From positions 1 to 64,000 of the forward strand of contig NZ_NIXO01000037.1 in assembly GCF_002204795.1 (NCBI RefSeq): 64,000 nt of DNA. The letters run 5' to 3'. Under the pieces are notes generated by a model. The model saw nothing but the letters and a program-made list of their open reading frames with translations. It was not told the origin of the DNA and searched no databases. Below are positions 49,983 to 58,206 of the stretch, piece after piece (position 1 is the stretch's first letter; each line of letters opens with the position of its first letter). This stretch comes from Pseudomonas sp. K2I15. Lineage in GTDB: Bacteria > Pseudomonadota > Gammaproteobacteria > Pseudomonadales > Pseudomonadaceae. The position numbers and the translations under genes were made by a program.

Positions 49983-50978
49983 CTAAGGATCCAACACCCC
50001 ACCGCTATAGCTGTCGGACAACCGTGACCCGGTGAACTTGGCCACCACCGACCCCTGGGATACCAGCCGCTCCCGATGCCCCGTCACCATGCGCCCGCTT
50101 TGCGCGGCATGCAGCACCACCTCGGAGTCCGGATCTCCGGGCCGCCGAATAATCCGTGCAAACCGCTCCCCTTCCTCAACCTCCTCACCCAAACCCTTTT
50201 CAAACACCAGCACCCCGGCACACGGTGCCAGAATGGTCTCCATACAGCCCATGTCCACCACCTGCCCCTGCCAATCGGCAATCACTGGCGCTTCGTCGAT
50301 CACCCCGCTTGCACAGAGCCAGGCCCAGATTCCGTCGCCATCGTGCTGTGCCAAGGCATCACCCACATCCGCCTGCCCACGCAATTCAATGGTCGCTGCC
50401 AATCGCGGGGTTGCGTGATTGATGATGGTTTCTTCAAACGACCCGTCGCCGCCCTCGTCCCACACAATCACCACCTCCACCTGCAACGCCGCCGCCAACG
50501 CTCGCCCTTCTGGCCAAAAGCTGCGGTGGATATACAGGTACGGCAGCGCCTCATCATCCGTGTGCAGGTCCAGCACCAACTCCGCATCAGCCGCCAACTG
50601 CACAAGACTTTTCTGCCACTGCGCCAGGTTGCTCGCCGGGCGTTCCATCGCCAATGAATGATCAAACGCCCGGTTAAAATTCTGCCCGGTGGCCTCATGA
50701 AACCGCCCCAACAGCCGTCCCTGGCGAAACTGCCCGATGCCAAACGGATTAGCCTGAGGCACCACCGTCACGGTGCCCTTGAGCCGCCCCTGCTCCTGGC
50801 ACGCCTGCAACCGCGGCAACAACTGGTGCAACACCAGCATCCCGGCGATTTCATCGGCGTGCACACCGGCTTGCAGGTGCACCCGTGGGCCGCTGCCATC
50901 CCCCTCAAAGCGCCAGGCGCCGATGTGCAGGGTGTTCCCGGAGTCGCCGGGGACTGGCCACGAAAGGTCTTTTGCCAT
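49983..50978 (-). CDS. Succinylglutamate desuccinylase/aspartoacylase-family deacylase
   Basis: 331 residues. Zinc ligands are visible as GVHADE (His40, Glu43) and DLHTDDEAL (His), with a later catalytic TIELRGQADV; C-terminal beta domain with APCAGVLVFEKGL. The family removes acyl groups from N-acyl amino acids (AstE, AspA, DoeB). It is divergent from the TetR gene with a TetR palindrome between, and the rest of the cluster transports and transaminates an amino-acid-like compound, so the enzyme probably frees an amino acid from an imported N-acyl derivative. Confidence 0.87.
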   Translation of the reverse strand: MAKDLSWPVPGDSGNTLHIGAWRFEGDGSGPRVHLQAGVHADEIAGMLVLHQLLPRLQACQEQGRLKGTVTVVPQANPFGIGQFRQGRLLGRFHEATGQNFNRAFDHSLAMERPASNLAQWQKSLVQLAADAELVLDLHTDDEALPYLYIHRSFWPEGRALAAALQVEVVIVWDEGGDGSFEETIINHATPRLAATIELRGQADVGDALAQHDGDGIWAWLCASGVIDEAPVIADWQGQVVDMGCMETILAPCAGVLVFEKGLGEEVEEGERFARIIRRPGDPDSEVVLHAAQSGRMVTGHRERLVSQGSVVAKFTGSRLSDSYSGGVLDP

Positions 50979-51015
50979 GCCGTTGCTCTCCTCTTGTTGG
51001 TGCTGCAGGTATATA

Positions 51016-51031
51016 TTGAACGACCGTTCAA
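51016..51031. promoter_or_regulatory. TetR-type operator
   Basis: TTGAACGACCGTTCAA is a perfect 16-bp palindrome between the divergent deacylase and TetR genes, close to both starts. The sequence CTGAACACTCGTTCAA at 57027 keeps both arms and agrees at 12 of 16 positions. Confidence 0.75.
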
Positions 51032-51058
51032 CTTTCTATCTTGATCAAGGGTGTGCCT

Positions 51059-51661
51059 GTGACCGAAGACCGTCGCGACCGGTTGATTGCCGCCACCCTC
51101 ACCAGCCTCGCCCGGGACGGGCATGCCGGCATTTCCGTGCGGCGCATCGCCGCTGAAGCCGGGGTTTCGGTGGGGTTGCTCAATCACCATTTCGGCAGCA
51201 TCGACGCACTGATCGCCGAGACCTACCACAAACTCGCCAGTGAACTGACTACCGCCCTCTGGCAGGAAGTCGACCAGGCCCAGGGCCCGGCGGCGCGGCT
51301 GGACGCGTTCCTCGCCGGGTCGTTTTCCTCCCGGGTCATGGACCCCAAGTTGCTGGGCGTGTGGGTGGTGTTCTGGAGCCTGATCCGCCACTCCCGGCAC
51401 GTAAATGACTCCCATGAAAAAAGCTACCGCGCCTACCTCGAACTGATCCGCCAACTGCTCGACGACCTGGCCGAGAGCGAAGGCTTCGTGATCCACGACA
51501 CGCGCCTGGCGGCCATCGGACTATCGGCGATGCTCGACGGACTCTGGCTTGAGTGGTGCCTCAACCCCGGCACCTTCAGCCCCGCCAACGGGCTGCACAT
51601 CTGCCGCTGCTGGATACAGGGGCTGCGTCACGGAGCATTCGGCGCCGACCACGTCCTGTGA
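51059..51661 (+). CDS. TetR-family repressor (BetI-like)
   Basis: 200 residues from a GTG at 51059 with AAGGG eight bases before; TTG at 51041 is a weaker alternative. HTH with HAGISVRRIAAEAGVSVGLL and NHHFGSIDALI (about 22-55), then an all-helical ligand domain with WVVFWSLIRHSRHVNDSHEK, the pattern of BetI-type regulators. Expected to bind the palindromes at 51016 and 57027. Its last 141 bases are antisense to the 3' end of the EamA carrier gene. Confidence 0.9.
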   Translation: MTEDRRDRLIAATLTSLARDGHAGISVRRIAAEAGVSVGLLNHHFGSIDALIAETYHKLASELTTALWQEVDQAQGPAARLDAFLAGSFSSRVMDPKLLGVWVVFWSLIRHSRHVNDSHEKSYRAYLELIRQLLDDLAESEGFVIHDTRLAAIGLSAMLDGLWLEWCLNPGTFSPANGLHICRCWIQGLRHGAFGADHVL

Positions 51662-52519
51662 CACGGGGTGCCGGGCGCTGAGCATGGCCAGGGTGCCGCT
51701 GATGGCGATCAGTACGGCGCCGAAGATCAGCGACACGTCCATCACCGTGCCCCACACCAGGCTCGACAGCAGGAACGCCCAGATCAGCCCGGTGTATTCG
51801 AACGGCGCCAACAGCGTCGCCGTGGCCCGGCGGAAGCTCGCAAACAGCAGGAACTGGCCAATGCCGCCCACCAGCCCGGCACCGAGCATGCCCAGCCATG
51901 CGGGCGTCGGCGACGGTGTGTGAGTCCAGGGCAGTGTCACCGCCATGCAAATCACGAACACCACATTGGTGATCAGCATTTGCTCCAACACCGAGGTGTT
52001 GTCGTCCACCTGGCGCAACTGGATATAGGTAAATGCCCAGCACAGTGCTGCGGCCAGCGTCAGGCCGATCGGCAGCGGGTCGACCATGCTGCTGGGGCGA
52101 CAGGCGATCACCACACCGACAAAACCGATGATCAGCGAAACCCACTGGCCGCGGCTGGCGCGCTCCTTGAGGATCAGCGCCGCCAGCAAGGTGACCATGA
52201 TGGGCGCGGAAAAATACAGGGTGGTCATTTCCGCCAGGGTCAAGTCCTTGGCGGCGGTGTAATACAGCAACCAGGCCAGCAGCGACAGCAGGCCCCGGAT
52301 GATCAACAGCTTGCGGCTGACCGAGTGCCACGCGCGCTTGAGCAAGCCCAGGCGCCCGGCGATCACACACGCGGCGACCACCACCAGGCTGCGCCAGAAC
52401 AGGATGGTGAACACTGAATAGTCGGCCACCAGCCATTTGATCCCGGCGTCCTGCAACGCCAGGAACGCATAGGCCAGTGAGCACAGGGCAATCCCTTGCA
52501 ACGAGCGATCGGTTTTCAT
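51521..52519 (-). CDS. EamA/DMT-family carrier with overlapping tail
   Basis: 332 residues from ATG at 52519, which overlaps the stop of the upstream permease (ATGA). Ten membrane segments in two EamA repeats, with the usual end of repeat 1 (LKERASRGQWVSLIIGFVG). The transport region ends near SARHP (about 280); the last 50 residues are polar and lie entirely antisense to the TetR gene, and look like read-through until the first stop. Likely exports or imports the compound handled by the cluster. Start and length of the tail differ from a usual 300-residue member. Confidence 0.85.
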   Translation of the reverse strand: MKTDRSLQGIALCSLAYAFLALQDAGIKWLVADYSVFTILFWRSLVVVAACVIAGRLGLLKRAWHSVSRKLLIIRGLLSLLAWLLYYTAAKDLTLAEMTTLYFSAPIMVTLLAALILKERASRGQWVSLIIGFVGVVIACRPSSMVDPLPIGLTLAAALCWAFTYIQLRQVDDNTSVLEQMLITNVVFVICMAVTLPWTHTPSPTPAWLGMLGAGLVGGIGQFLLFASFRRATATLLAPFEYTGLIWAFLLSSLVWGTVMDVSLIFGAVLIAISGTLAMLSARHPVSQDVVGAECSVTQPLYPAAADVQPVGGAEGAGVEAPLKPESVEHRR

Positions 52520-53214
52520 CCGGCAGACCTGCGCAACGGCGTGCCACGCCGCTCGGCAATCGCATACAGGGCTTCGATCAGGAAGGTCAGGCACAGGTAA
52601 ACCCCGGCCACCAATAGCAGCGGCTGGTAGATCTGCAAGGTCTGGGCGCGCACCACGTTGGCGGCGCCGAGCAGGTCGACCACCGCGATGGTCGAGGCCA
52701 GCGCCGTGGATTTCAACAGCATTACCGTCTCCCCCGCCAGTGTCGGCAGCAACAGGCGCATGGCCCGTGGCAAGCGCACTCGCAACAGTGCCTGGCGCGG
52801 CGTCATGCCAAACGCCGAGGCGGCTTCCATTTCGCCCTTGGGCACTGCCAGCAGGCCGCCGCGAATCACTTCACCGACGTACGCACCTACCGAGAGCACC
52901 AGGGCAAACACAATGTACCAGTAACCGTCCCGCAGAAACGGCCACAGGAAACTCCCGCGAATCATCGGGAACTGGGCAAACAGGCTGCCCAGGCCGTAGT
53001 AGAAAATGTAGATCTGGATCAGCAACGGCGTGCCCCGCAGCACGCTGGTGTACGCCAGCGCAGAACGGGCCAGCCACTTGCGCCGGGACAGCCGCGCCAA
53101 GGCCACCAGCACCGCCAGGGCGAAGCCGAACACTGCCGAGATCACCAGCAGTGACAGCGTCGTCTGCAAGCCCTTGGCGATCAGTCCTGCGTAATAACTT
53201 ATCCACTCAGGCAT
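52516..53214 (-). CDS. Polar amino-acid ABC permease (HisM-like)
   Basis: 232 residues from ATG at 53214; the TTG 18 bases earlier is less likely. Five to six helices and the coupling motif EAASAFGMTPRQALLRVRLP. It pairs with the permease encoded just upstream to form the channel for the binding protein. The gap to the upstream permease gene is 7 bp and the stop overlaps the EamA start. Confidence 0.9.
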   Translation of the reverse strand: MPEWISYYAGLIAKGLQTTLSLLVISAVFGFALAVLVALARLSRRKWLARSALAYTSVLRGTPLLIQIYIFYYGLGSLFAQFPMIRGSFLWPFLRDGYWYIVFALVLSVGAYVGEVIRGGLLAVPKGEMEAASAFGMTPRQALLRVRLPRAMRLLLPTLAGETVMLLKSTALASTIAVVDLLGAANVVRAQTLQIYQPLLLVAGVYLCLTFLIEALYAIAERRGTPLRRSAG

Positions 53215-53221
53215 GTGCGGC

Positions 53222-53926
53222 TCACTCGACAACCGGCATCCAGCGACGAATACGTCGCTCCAGGCGCCCGGACAGGTAGTTGGAGGCCAATGTCACCAGG
53301 TAATACAAGGCGGCGGCCGTGAGGTAGAACAACAGGTAATGCCGGGTCGAGCCCGCCGCCTGTTTCGCGGTGTACAGCAGTTCGTTGGTGCCCACCACGC
53401 TGATCAGCGCGCTGTCCTTGATCAGGTTGATCCACAGGTTGGACATGCCGGCCAAGGCATACGGCGCCATGATCGGCAGGGTCACCCGGCGGAACAGGCC
53501 AAAGCCGCTCAAGCCAAAGGCCCGCGCCGCTTCAATCTGGCCATGGGGAATCGCCAGGATCGCCGCGCGGAAAATCTCCGAGGCGTAAGCGCCTTGCACC
53601 AGCCCCAATACCAGCACCGCCACCAGTGGGCCGCTGATGTTGAACTGCTCAAACCCCAGCCACAGCATCAGCGCGTTGAGGCCCATGGAGCCTGCGTAAT
53701 ACAGCAGCAGGATCAACAGCAGCTCGGGCACTGCGCGAAATACCGTGGTGTAGCCGCGCATCAGCATGGCAATCGGGCGAGGTGCACTGAGCTTGGCGCA
53801 GGCCACCACCAGGCCGATCAGCAGCCCCACCGCAAACGAGCCGGCGGAGATCTGCAGGGTCATCCATAACCCTTTGAGCAGTGCATTGCCCCAGCCTTGC
53901 TCGCTGAAGTTGAGTAGATCGAACAT
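53222..53926 (-). CDS. Polar amino-acid ABC permease (HisQ-like)
   Basis: 234 residues, five membrane helices, coupling motif EAARAFGLSGFGLFRRVTLP and FRAVPELLLILLLYY near the first cytoplasmic loop, as in HisQ/ArtQ proteins. Follows the REP cluster on the same strand as the binding-protein gene and forms a heterodimer with the HisM-like partner. Confidence 0.92.
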   Translation of the reverse strand: MFDLLNFSEQGWGNALLKGLWMTLQISAGSFAVGLLIGLVVACAKLSAPRPIAMLMRGYTTVFRAVPELLLILLLYYAGSMGLNALMLWLGFEQFNISGPLVAVLVLGLVQGAYASEIFRAAILAIPHGQIEAARAFGLSGFGLFRRVTLPIMAPYALAGMSNLWINLIKDSALISVVGTNELLYTAKQAAGSTRHYLLFYLTAAALYYLVTLASNYLSGRLERRIRRWMPVVE

Positions 53927-53960
53927 CGGCGCTCCCTATTTCTATGACAGGCGATGCCCC

Positions 53961-54071
53961 TGTGGCGAGGGAGCTTGCTGTGGCGAGGGAGCTTGCTCCC
54001 GCTGGACTGCGTAGCAGGCCCATTTTTTGGGGGTGCTTCGCACCCCAGCGGGAGCAAGCTCCCTCGCCACA
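53961..54071. repeat. REP cluster with a tandem copy
   Basis: TGTGGCGAGGGAGCTTGCT occurs at 53961-53979 and again at 53979-53997, then in inverted form at 54047-54071, with a G/C-rich hairpin between (GGGGTGCTTCGCACCCC, about 54031-54046). It separates the binding-protein gene from the permease genes of one operon. It may trim or stabilize the upstream mRNA and give unequal expression, as described for REPs elsewhere. Confidence 0.8.
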
Positions 54072-54091
54072 AGAACTCCCTTTCTACCGGG

Positions 54092-54928
54092 TTAGTTTGT
54101 GTAGGGGCTGTCGCAGACTTTGCTCACATAGGCCGGGGTATCAGCGCGCTTGCAGGGGCTGACCGAGACACCAAACACACTCTGCGAGAGGTCAGCGTAG
54201 TCCTTGCTCACCAGCAACTCGCCGATGGCCTTGTCCAGGCGGGCCTTCAGTTCGGTGTCTTCCTTGCGCAGGCCAGCGCCTACACCGCGACCGATAACGG
54301 GGTCGTAAGGCACCTCGGCGATTTCGGCCAGGCCCTGGGCTTCAGGGGTTTTGACCATCATGGCGATAGCGATGCCGTCGGCCATCATCAAGTCGGTGCG
54401 CCCGGCAATCAGGTCGGCGTTGGCCGATTCCTGGGTGTCGTAGTACTTAAGGTCAGCAATGTTCTCGTAGTACTTCTTCAGGTAGTTGGCGCTGACCGTG
54501 GAGATCTGCACGCCGATGATCTTGCCCTTCAGGCCCGCCGGCGAGACCTCGACCGTTGTGCCCTTGGGGCCGGCAATGCCGAGCAGCGAATCGTAATAAG
54601 CGCGGCTGAAAGCGATCTGTTTTTCGCGCTCGTCGGTGACCGACATCGAGGAGAAAATCACGTCGATTTTCTTAGCCAGCAACGACGGAATAATCCCATC
54701 CCACGCCACTTCCTTGATTTGGCACTCAGCCTTCATCAAGCCGCAGAGCTTGTGAATCAGGTCGACCTCAAACCCTGTCCATTCCCCGTTGCCACCCTTC
54801 ACCGTGAACGGCGGGTAGGGTTCCGCCGCCACCGCGAACACGATGGGTTTTTCCGCTGCAAGCACCGAACCTGCCGCCAGCATCAATACTGCACTGCTCA
54901 ACCACTTTGCCAATCGTTTGGATTTCAT
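54092..54928 (-). CDS. Polar amino-acid ABC substrate-binding protein
   Basis: 278 residues from ATG at 54928. Signal peptide SSAVLMLAAGSVLA followed by EKPIVFAVAAEPYPPF, then the SBP_bac_3 marks GFEVDLIHKLC, WDGIIPSLLAKKIDVI and SVTDEREKQIAFSRAYY. It binds a polar amino acid or N-acyl amino acid. Three cysteines are present, two near the C-terminus. Sits between the fusion gene and the REP cluster. Confidence 0.92.
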   Translation of the reverse strand: MKSKRLAKWLSSAVLMLAAGSVLAAEKPIVFAVAAEPYPPFTVKGGNGEWTGFEVDLIHKLCGLMKAECQIKEVAWDGIIPSLLAKKIDVIFSSMSVTDEREKQIAFSRAYYDSLLGIAGPKGTTVEVSPAGLKGKIIGVQISTVSANYLKKYYENIADLKYYDTQESANADLIAGRTDLMMADGIAIAMMVKTPEAQGLAEIAEVPYDPVIGRGVGAGLRKEDTELKARLDKAIGELLVSKDYADLSQSVFGVSVSPCKRADTPAYVSKVCDSPYTN

Positions 54929-54953
54929 GATCTTGCCCCGTCTTTTTTTGGAG

Positions 54954-56948
54954 TTAGCGAGTTTGATGCGCGTTGACGAACTGCCGGCAACGTTCACTGC
55001 GTGGGTCGATAAACACTGAGTCCGGCGAGCCGGTTTCCTCGATCAGGCCTTGATGCAAAAACGCGACTTTGGATGACACATCCCGAGCGAACGCCATTTC
55101 GTGGGTCACCAGGATCATGGTGCGGCCTTCTTCGGCCAGGGAACGAATCACCCGCAGCACTTCGCCGACCAACTCCGGGTCGAGGGCCGAGGTGGGTTCG
55201 TCGAACAACATGACTTTGGGGCGCATGGCCAGGGCGCGGGCGATGGCCACCCGCTGTTGCTGGCCGCCGGAGAGGAACGCCGGGTATTCGTTGCGCTTGG
55301 CGGCCAGGCCCACCCGGTCGAGCAAGGCTTCGGCGCGTTCGATGGCTTCGGCACGGCTTTCGCGCAGCACCTGGATCGGCGCTTCGATGAGGTTTTCCAG
55401 TACCGTGCGATGGGGCCACAGGTTGAAGTTCTGGAACACCATGCCGAGGGTCGAGCGGATCCGCACCAGCTGTTTGGCATCGGCCACCAGCGGTGCGCCG
55501 GGGCGGCCGTAGTTGAGTTTGATGCTTTCGCCGTCGACGTGAATGCTGCCCTGGTCCGGCACTTCGAGCATGTTGATGCAACGCAGCAAGGTGCTTTTGC
55601 CCGAGCCACTGGCGCCGATCAGCGAAATCACTTCGCCTTCGTGGGCGGTCAGGGAGATGCCCTTGAGCACTTCGATATTGCCGAAGCGTTTGTGCAGGTC
55701 GAGCACCTCGATCATCTTCTTCGCGGCGACCGGCTGCACGCTGATGATTTTCGCTGCGGGCGCTATTCGTGGTTCGCCGGCCAGCTTGTCGACGAAGCCG
55801 CTGATACGCTCGCAGGCCTCGGCCAGCCGCGTTTCACCCAGGGTGAACGACAGCCGCACAAAGCCCTGGGCCGGTTCACCGAAGGCGGCGGCATCCAGCA
55901 CGGAAACCCCCGCTTCGCGGAACAGCCGCCAAGCGAAGTCCAGCGAACTGAGGCCCGTATCCCGCACATCCACCAGCACGAACATGCCTGCTTGCGGGGT
56001 TTGCACGTGGATGCCCGGGCAACCGCTCAGGCCTGCTACCACCAGGTCACGGCGACGCCGGTAGGTTTCCCGCATGCCGTGAGTGACTTCATCGTGGGCC
56101 AGTACTGCGGCGGTCGCGGCTTCCATCACAAAGCCCGGCAAGCCGTACAGCATGCTCAATACCAGGGTTTCGGCGTGGGCAACCATGGCAGGCTCGGCGA
56201 TAATCCAGCCGATACGCCAGCCGGTCATGGCGTGGGATTTGGACAGGCTGCCAATCACGATGCAGCGTTCGGCCATGCCCGGCAGCGCAGCCAGGCTATG
56301 GTACTCGCCATCGAACACCAGGCTTTCGTAGACCTCGTCCACCACCACCCACAGCTCATGCTCGATCGCCAGGTCGGCAATCACTTGCAGTTCCTGGGGG
56401 TTGAGCACAACGCCGGTGGGGTTGTTGGGGTTGGAGAAGAAAATCGCCCGGGTGCGCGGCGTGATGGCGGCGGCCAGTAGCGCCGGATCCAGGCGAAAGC
56501 CCGCGTCGGCAGAACACGGCACCCGCACCAGCGTCGCGCCGCTGGCCTTGAGCGTGGCCTCGTAGGTGACGTACATCGGGTCGAGCACGATCACTTCATC
56601 ACCGGCTTGCAACAGGCACAGCGAGGTGACGAACAAGGCGTTTTGCGCACCGGCCACGGTGATGACGTTTTCAGCGTTGATCGGGCGAGCCAGGGACTGG
56701 CTGTAACGGGCGGCAATCGCATCGCGCAGTGCCGGGCGGCCGGCGATTTCGGTGTAGTGGGTGTCACCCTGGCGCAGGGCCTCGACGGCGGCGTCGGTGA
56801 TGAACGAAGGGGTGGCGAAATCCGGGTCGCCCACACTCAGGATAATGATGTCTTCGCCTTTGCTGCTGGCCTGGAAGGCGGCGTGGTGGATGTCCCAGGC
56901 GGCTACGCCCTGCCCTGCAATTCGCTCAACAAAGGGTGAAAACCGCAT
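54954..56948 (-). CDS. Class I/II aminotransferase fused to an amino-acid ABC ATPase
   Basis: 664 residues. Residues 1-390 form a PLP-dependent aminotransferase: SNPNNPTG, VVDEVYESL, and the PLP lysine at 237 in GSLSKSHAMTGWRIG, with the closing VRLSF. A 20-residue linker follows, then from Met412 a complete 253-residue GlnQ/HisP-type ATPase: Walker A GASGSGKST with Lys451, LSGGQQQRVAIARAL and VMLFDEPTSALDPE. Both halves are intact and no stop or frameshift separates them. The ATPase should couple to the HisQM-like permeases and the aminotransferase to act on the imported amino acid. ATG412 could also start a separate ATPase. A palindrome at 57027 lies 79 bp upstream. Confidence 0.9.
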   Translation of the reverse strand: MRFSPFVERIAGQGVAAWDIHHAAFQASSKGEDIIILSVGDPDFATPSFITDAAVEALRQGDTHYTEIAGRPALRDAIAARYSQSLARPINAENVITVAGAQNALFVTSLCLLQAGDEVIVLDPMYVTYEATLKASGATLVRVPCSADAGFRLDPALLAAAITPRTRAIFFSNPNNPTGVVLNPQELQVIADLAIEHELWVVVDEVYESLVFDGEYHSLAALPGMAERCIVIGSLSKSHAMTGWRIGWIIAEPAMVAHAETLVLSMLYGLPGFVMEAATAAVLAHDEVTHGMRETYRRRRDLVVAGLSGCPGIHVQTPQAGMFVLVDVRDTGLSSLDFAWRLFREAGVSVLDAAAFGEPAQGFVRLSFTLGETRLAEACERISGFVDKLAGEPRIAPAAKIISVQPVAAKKMIEVLDLHKRFGNIEVLKGISLTAHEGEVISLIGASGSGKSTLLRCINMLEVPDQGSIHVDGESIKLNYGRPGAPLVADAKQLVRIRSTLGMVFQNFNLWPHRTVLENLIEAPIQVLRESRAEAIERAEALLDRVGLAAKRNEYPAFLSGGQQQRVAIARALAMRPKVMLFDEPTSALDPELVGEVLRVIRSLAEEGRTMILVTHEMAFARDVSSKVAFLHQGLIEETGSPDSVFIDPRSERCRQFVNAHQTR

Positions 56949-57026
56949 GCCAGTGCCTCTCGTTCAATCAGAAAAAGCGCAAGCCCGCCTGTTACCAGGC
57001 AGGGGGTGCAGCCAACATAATTGAAA

Positions 57027-57042
57027 CTGAACACTCGTTCAA
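57027..57042. promoter_or_regulatory. Second TetR-type operator
   Basis: CTGAACACTCGTTCAA, with arms TGAAC and GTTCA, keeps the same half-sites as the perfect palindrome at 51016. It lies 79 bp before the aminotransferase-ATPase gene, so the TetR regulator at 51 kb probably controls both ends of the cluster. Confidence 0.65.
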
Positions 57043-57051
57043 CGGCAAATT

Positions 57052-57843
57052 TCACGGGATGTCGTTAACAGCTAAAACAGGTCGTTGTGGTGGTTTGCCC
57101 ATCAGGTTGCACTGGTGATCTTGCAGCTCCTCGGCCGACGCCAGGTTCCATTCCTTGAGCGTCAGCCGCGTGGTCAACAGCACAAAATTGCCGTTGGCAC
57201 CCGGTGCCAGCAGCAAGCTGTAGCTGGCCATGGCGGCGCCCTGGGCCTGCACGTACTCATTCAATATCGCCAGCGGGTCACGCAGGTCGAAGTCCGCCGC
57301 CGACAAGGTGCGGGCGCTGTAGGTATGCCCCTGCAGTTTTACCGGCAGGGTTTGCCATTGCTCATTGAGGGTGGTGGCGCGCTCGTTAAGGGTGTTGAAG
57401 ACGTCGGGGCGCAGGCAGGCGATGTGGATGTGCAGCTGGTTCTGCGAGCGGCCATAACGCGAGTTGATCGCCAGGGAGACATAGCGGTCGGCAATCGGCG
57501 TTGCCAGGCCGGTGGACAGCACATCGTGGTGTTTCCAGGCCTGGGCAAAGTAATGCGGCAGCAGGTCACGGGTCAGTGCGATGTCTTCGATGCCGGTGAC
57601 TTTGTCGGTGGGGATCAGCAAGTCCTGATAAGGGCCGTTGAGGTCCTTGAGCAACGCAAAGCCCTTGTCCGGGTCAACCTGAAGGCATGGGCTCGGGTTG
57701 TGGTGCTGGCTCTGGTCGGGCACGCATTGGCGGCTGACGATCTGCCAGAGTACATCCGGGTTGCCCCGCCATTTCCAGGCGCCCGCCAACGCCGCCACAC
57801 ACAGCAAACTACCGATGGTCTTGAATACGGTGCCGCGCTTCAT
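57052..57843 (-). CDS. cdh: CDP-diacylglycerol pyrophosphatase
   Basis: 263 residues. A single N-terminal helix (IGSLLCVAALAGAW) anchors it in the inner membrane. HIT-like active site QLHIHIACL has His138 and His140, with preceding PTDKVTGIEDIAL, as in E. coli Cdh. It hydrolyses CDP-diacylglycerol to CMP and phosphatidate in phospholipid recycling. It is separated from the aminotransferase gene by 103 bp holding the TetR operator, so it is probably not part of that unit. Confidence 0.85.
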   Translation of the reverse strand: MKRGTVFKTIGSLLCVAALAGAWKWRGNPDVLWQIVSRQCVPDQSQHHNPSPCLQVDPDKGFALLKDLNGPYQDLLIPTDKVTGIEDIALTRDLLPHYFAQAWKHHDVLSTGLATPIADRYVSLAINSRYGRSQNQLHIHIACLRPDVFNTLNERATTLNEQWQTLPVKLQGHTYSARTLSAADFDLRDPLAILNEYVQAQGAAMASYSLLLAPGANGNFVLLTTRLTLKEWNLASAEELQDHQCNLMGKPPQRPVLAVNDIP

Positions 57844-57913
57844 GCCAAAAACCTCAACGCCAAAAGGATGTCATTTGTTGTTTTACAACTGCAAGACATC
57901 CCTGTCGCAAAGG

Positions 57914-58093
57914 TTAACGTTTGGCAGTGTCCATAAATTCCGGCCCTACCGGGTCTTTTATCGTGCTGGCCAGGATACGGTCGATATGTTGCAGGTCTTC
58001 GGCCGTCAGTCGCAGCCGGGGTTGCGGCAACTGATTGACATGATTCGGCTGCGAACTCAGGGAACCGAATGGGGCGCAAAGTCCGGTAATCAT
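57914..58093 (-). pseudogene. Possible C-terminal gene remnant
   Basis: A 59-codon frame with high G+C third positions, ending QPRLRLTAEDLQHIDRIL then STIKDPVGPEFMDTAKR and a TAA at 57914-57916. The helix LTAEDLQHIDRILAS reads like the last helix of an enzyme subunit, but I cannot name the family and no start or upstream gene is convincing. The rest of the 363-bp gap 57844-58206 shows nothing. Confidence 0.35.
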
Positions 58094-58206
58094 TGATTGC
58101 CGAAGGGACGGAATCGTAACGGCAGTTATGGGTACGAAGGGTCACATCGCAGCGAACGAAATATCGCTGGGATGCCCCTGACAATTACCTTGCGAGCCAT
58201 CCATTC

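Noticed and set aside
54031..54046. Hairpin beside a T-run as an intrinsic terminator
   Set aside because: The T-run precedes the hairpin on the plus strand and gives A-run after it on the minus strand, so the geometry is wrong for the minus operon; better read as part of the REP cluster.
36488..54071. REP elements as CRISPR repeats
   Set aside because: They are palindromic, dispersed and without regular spacers or cas genes.
57840..58184. 114-codon minus-strand frame
   Set aside because: Coding-like bias lies in another frame of the same strand; this one looks random.
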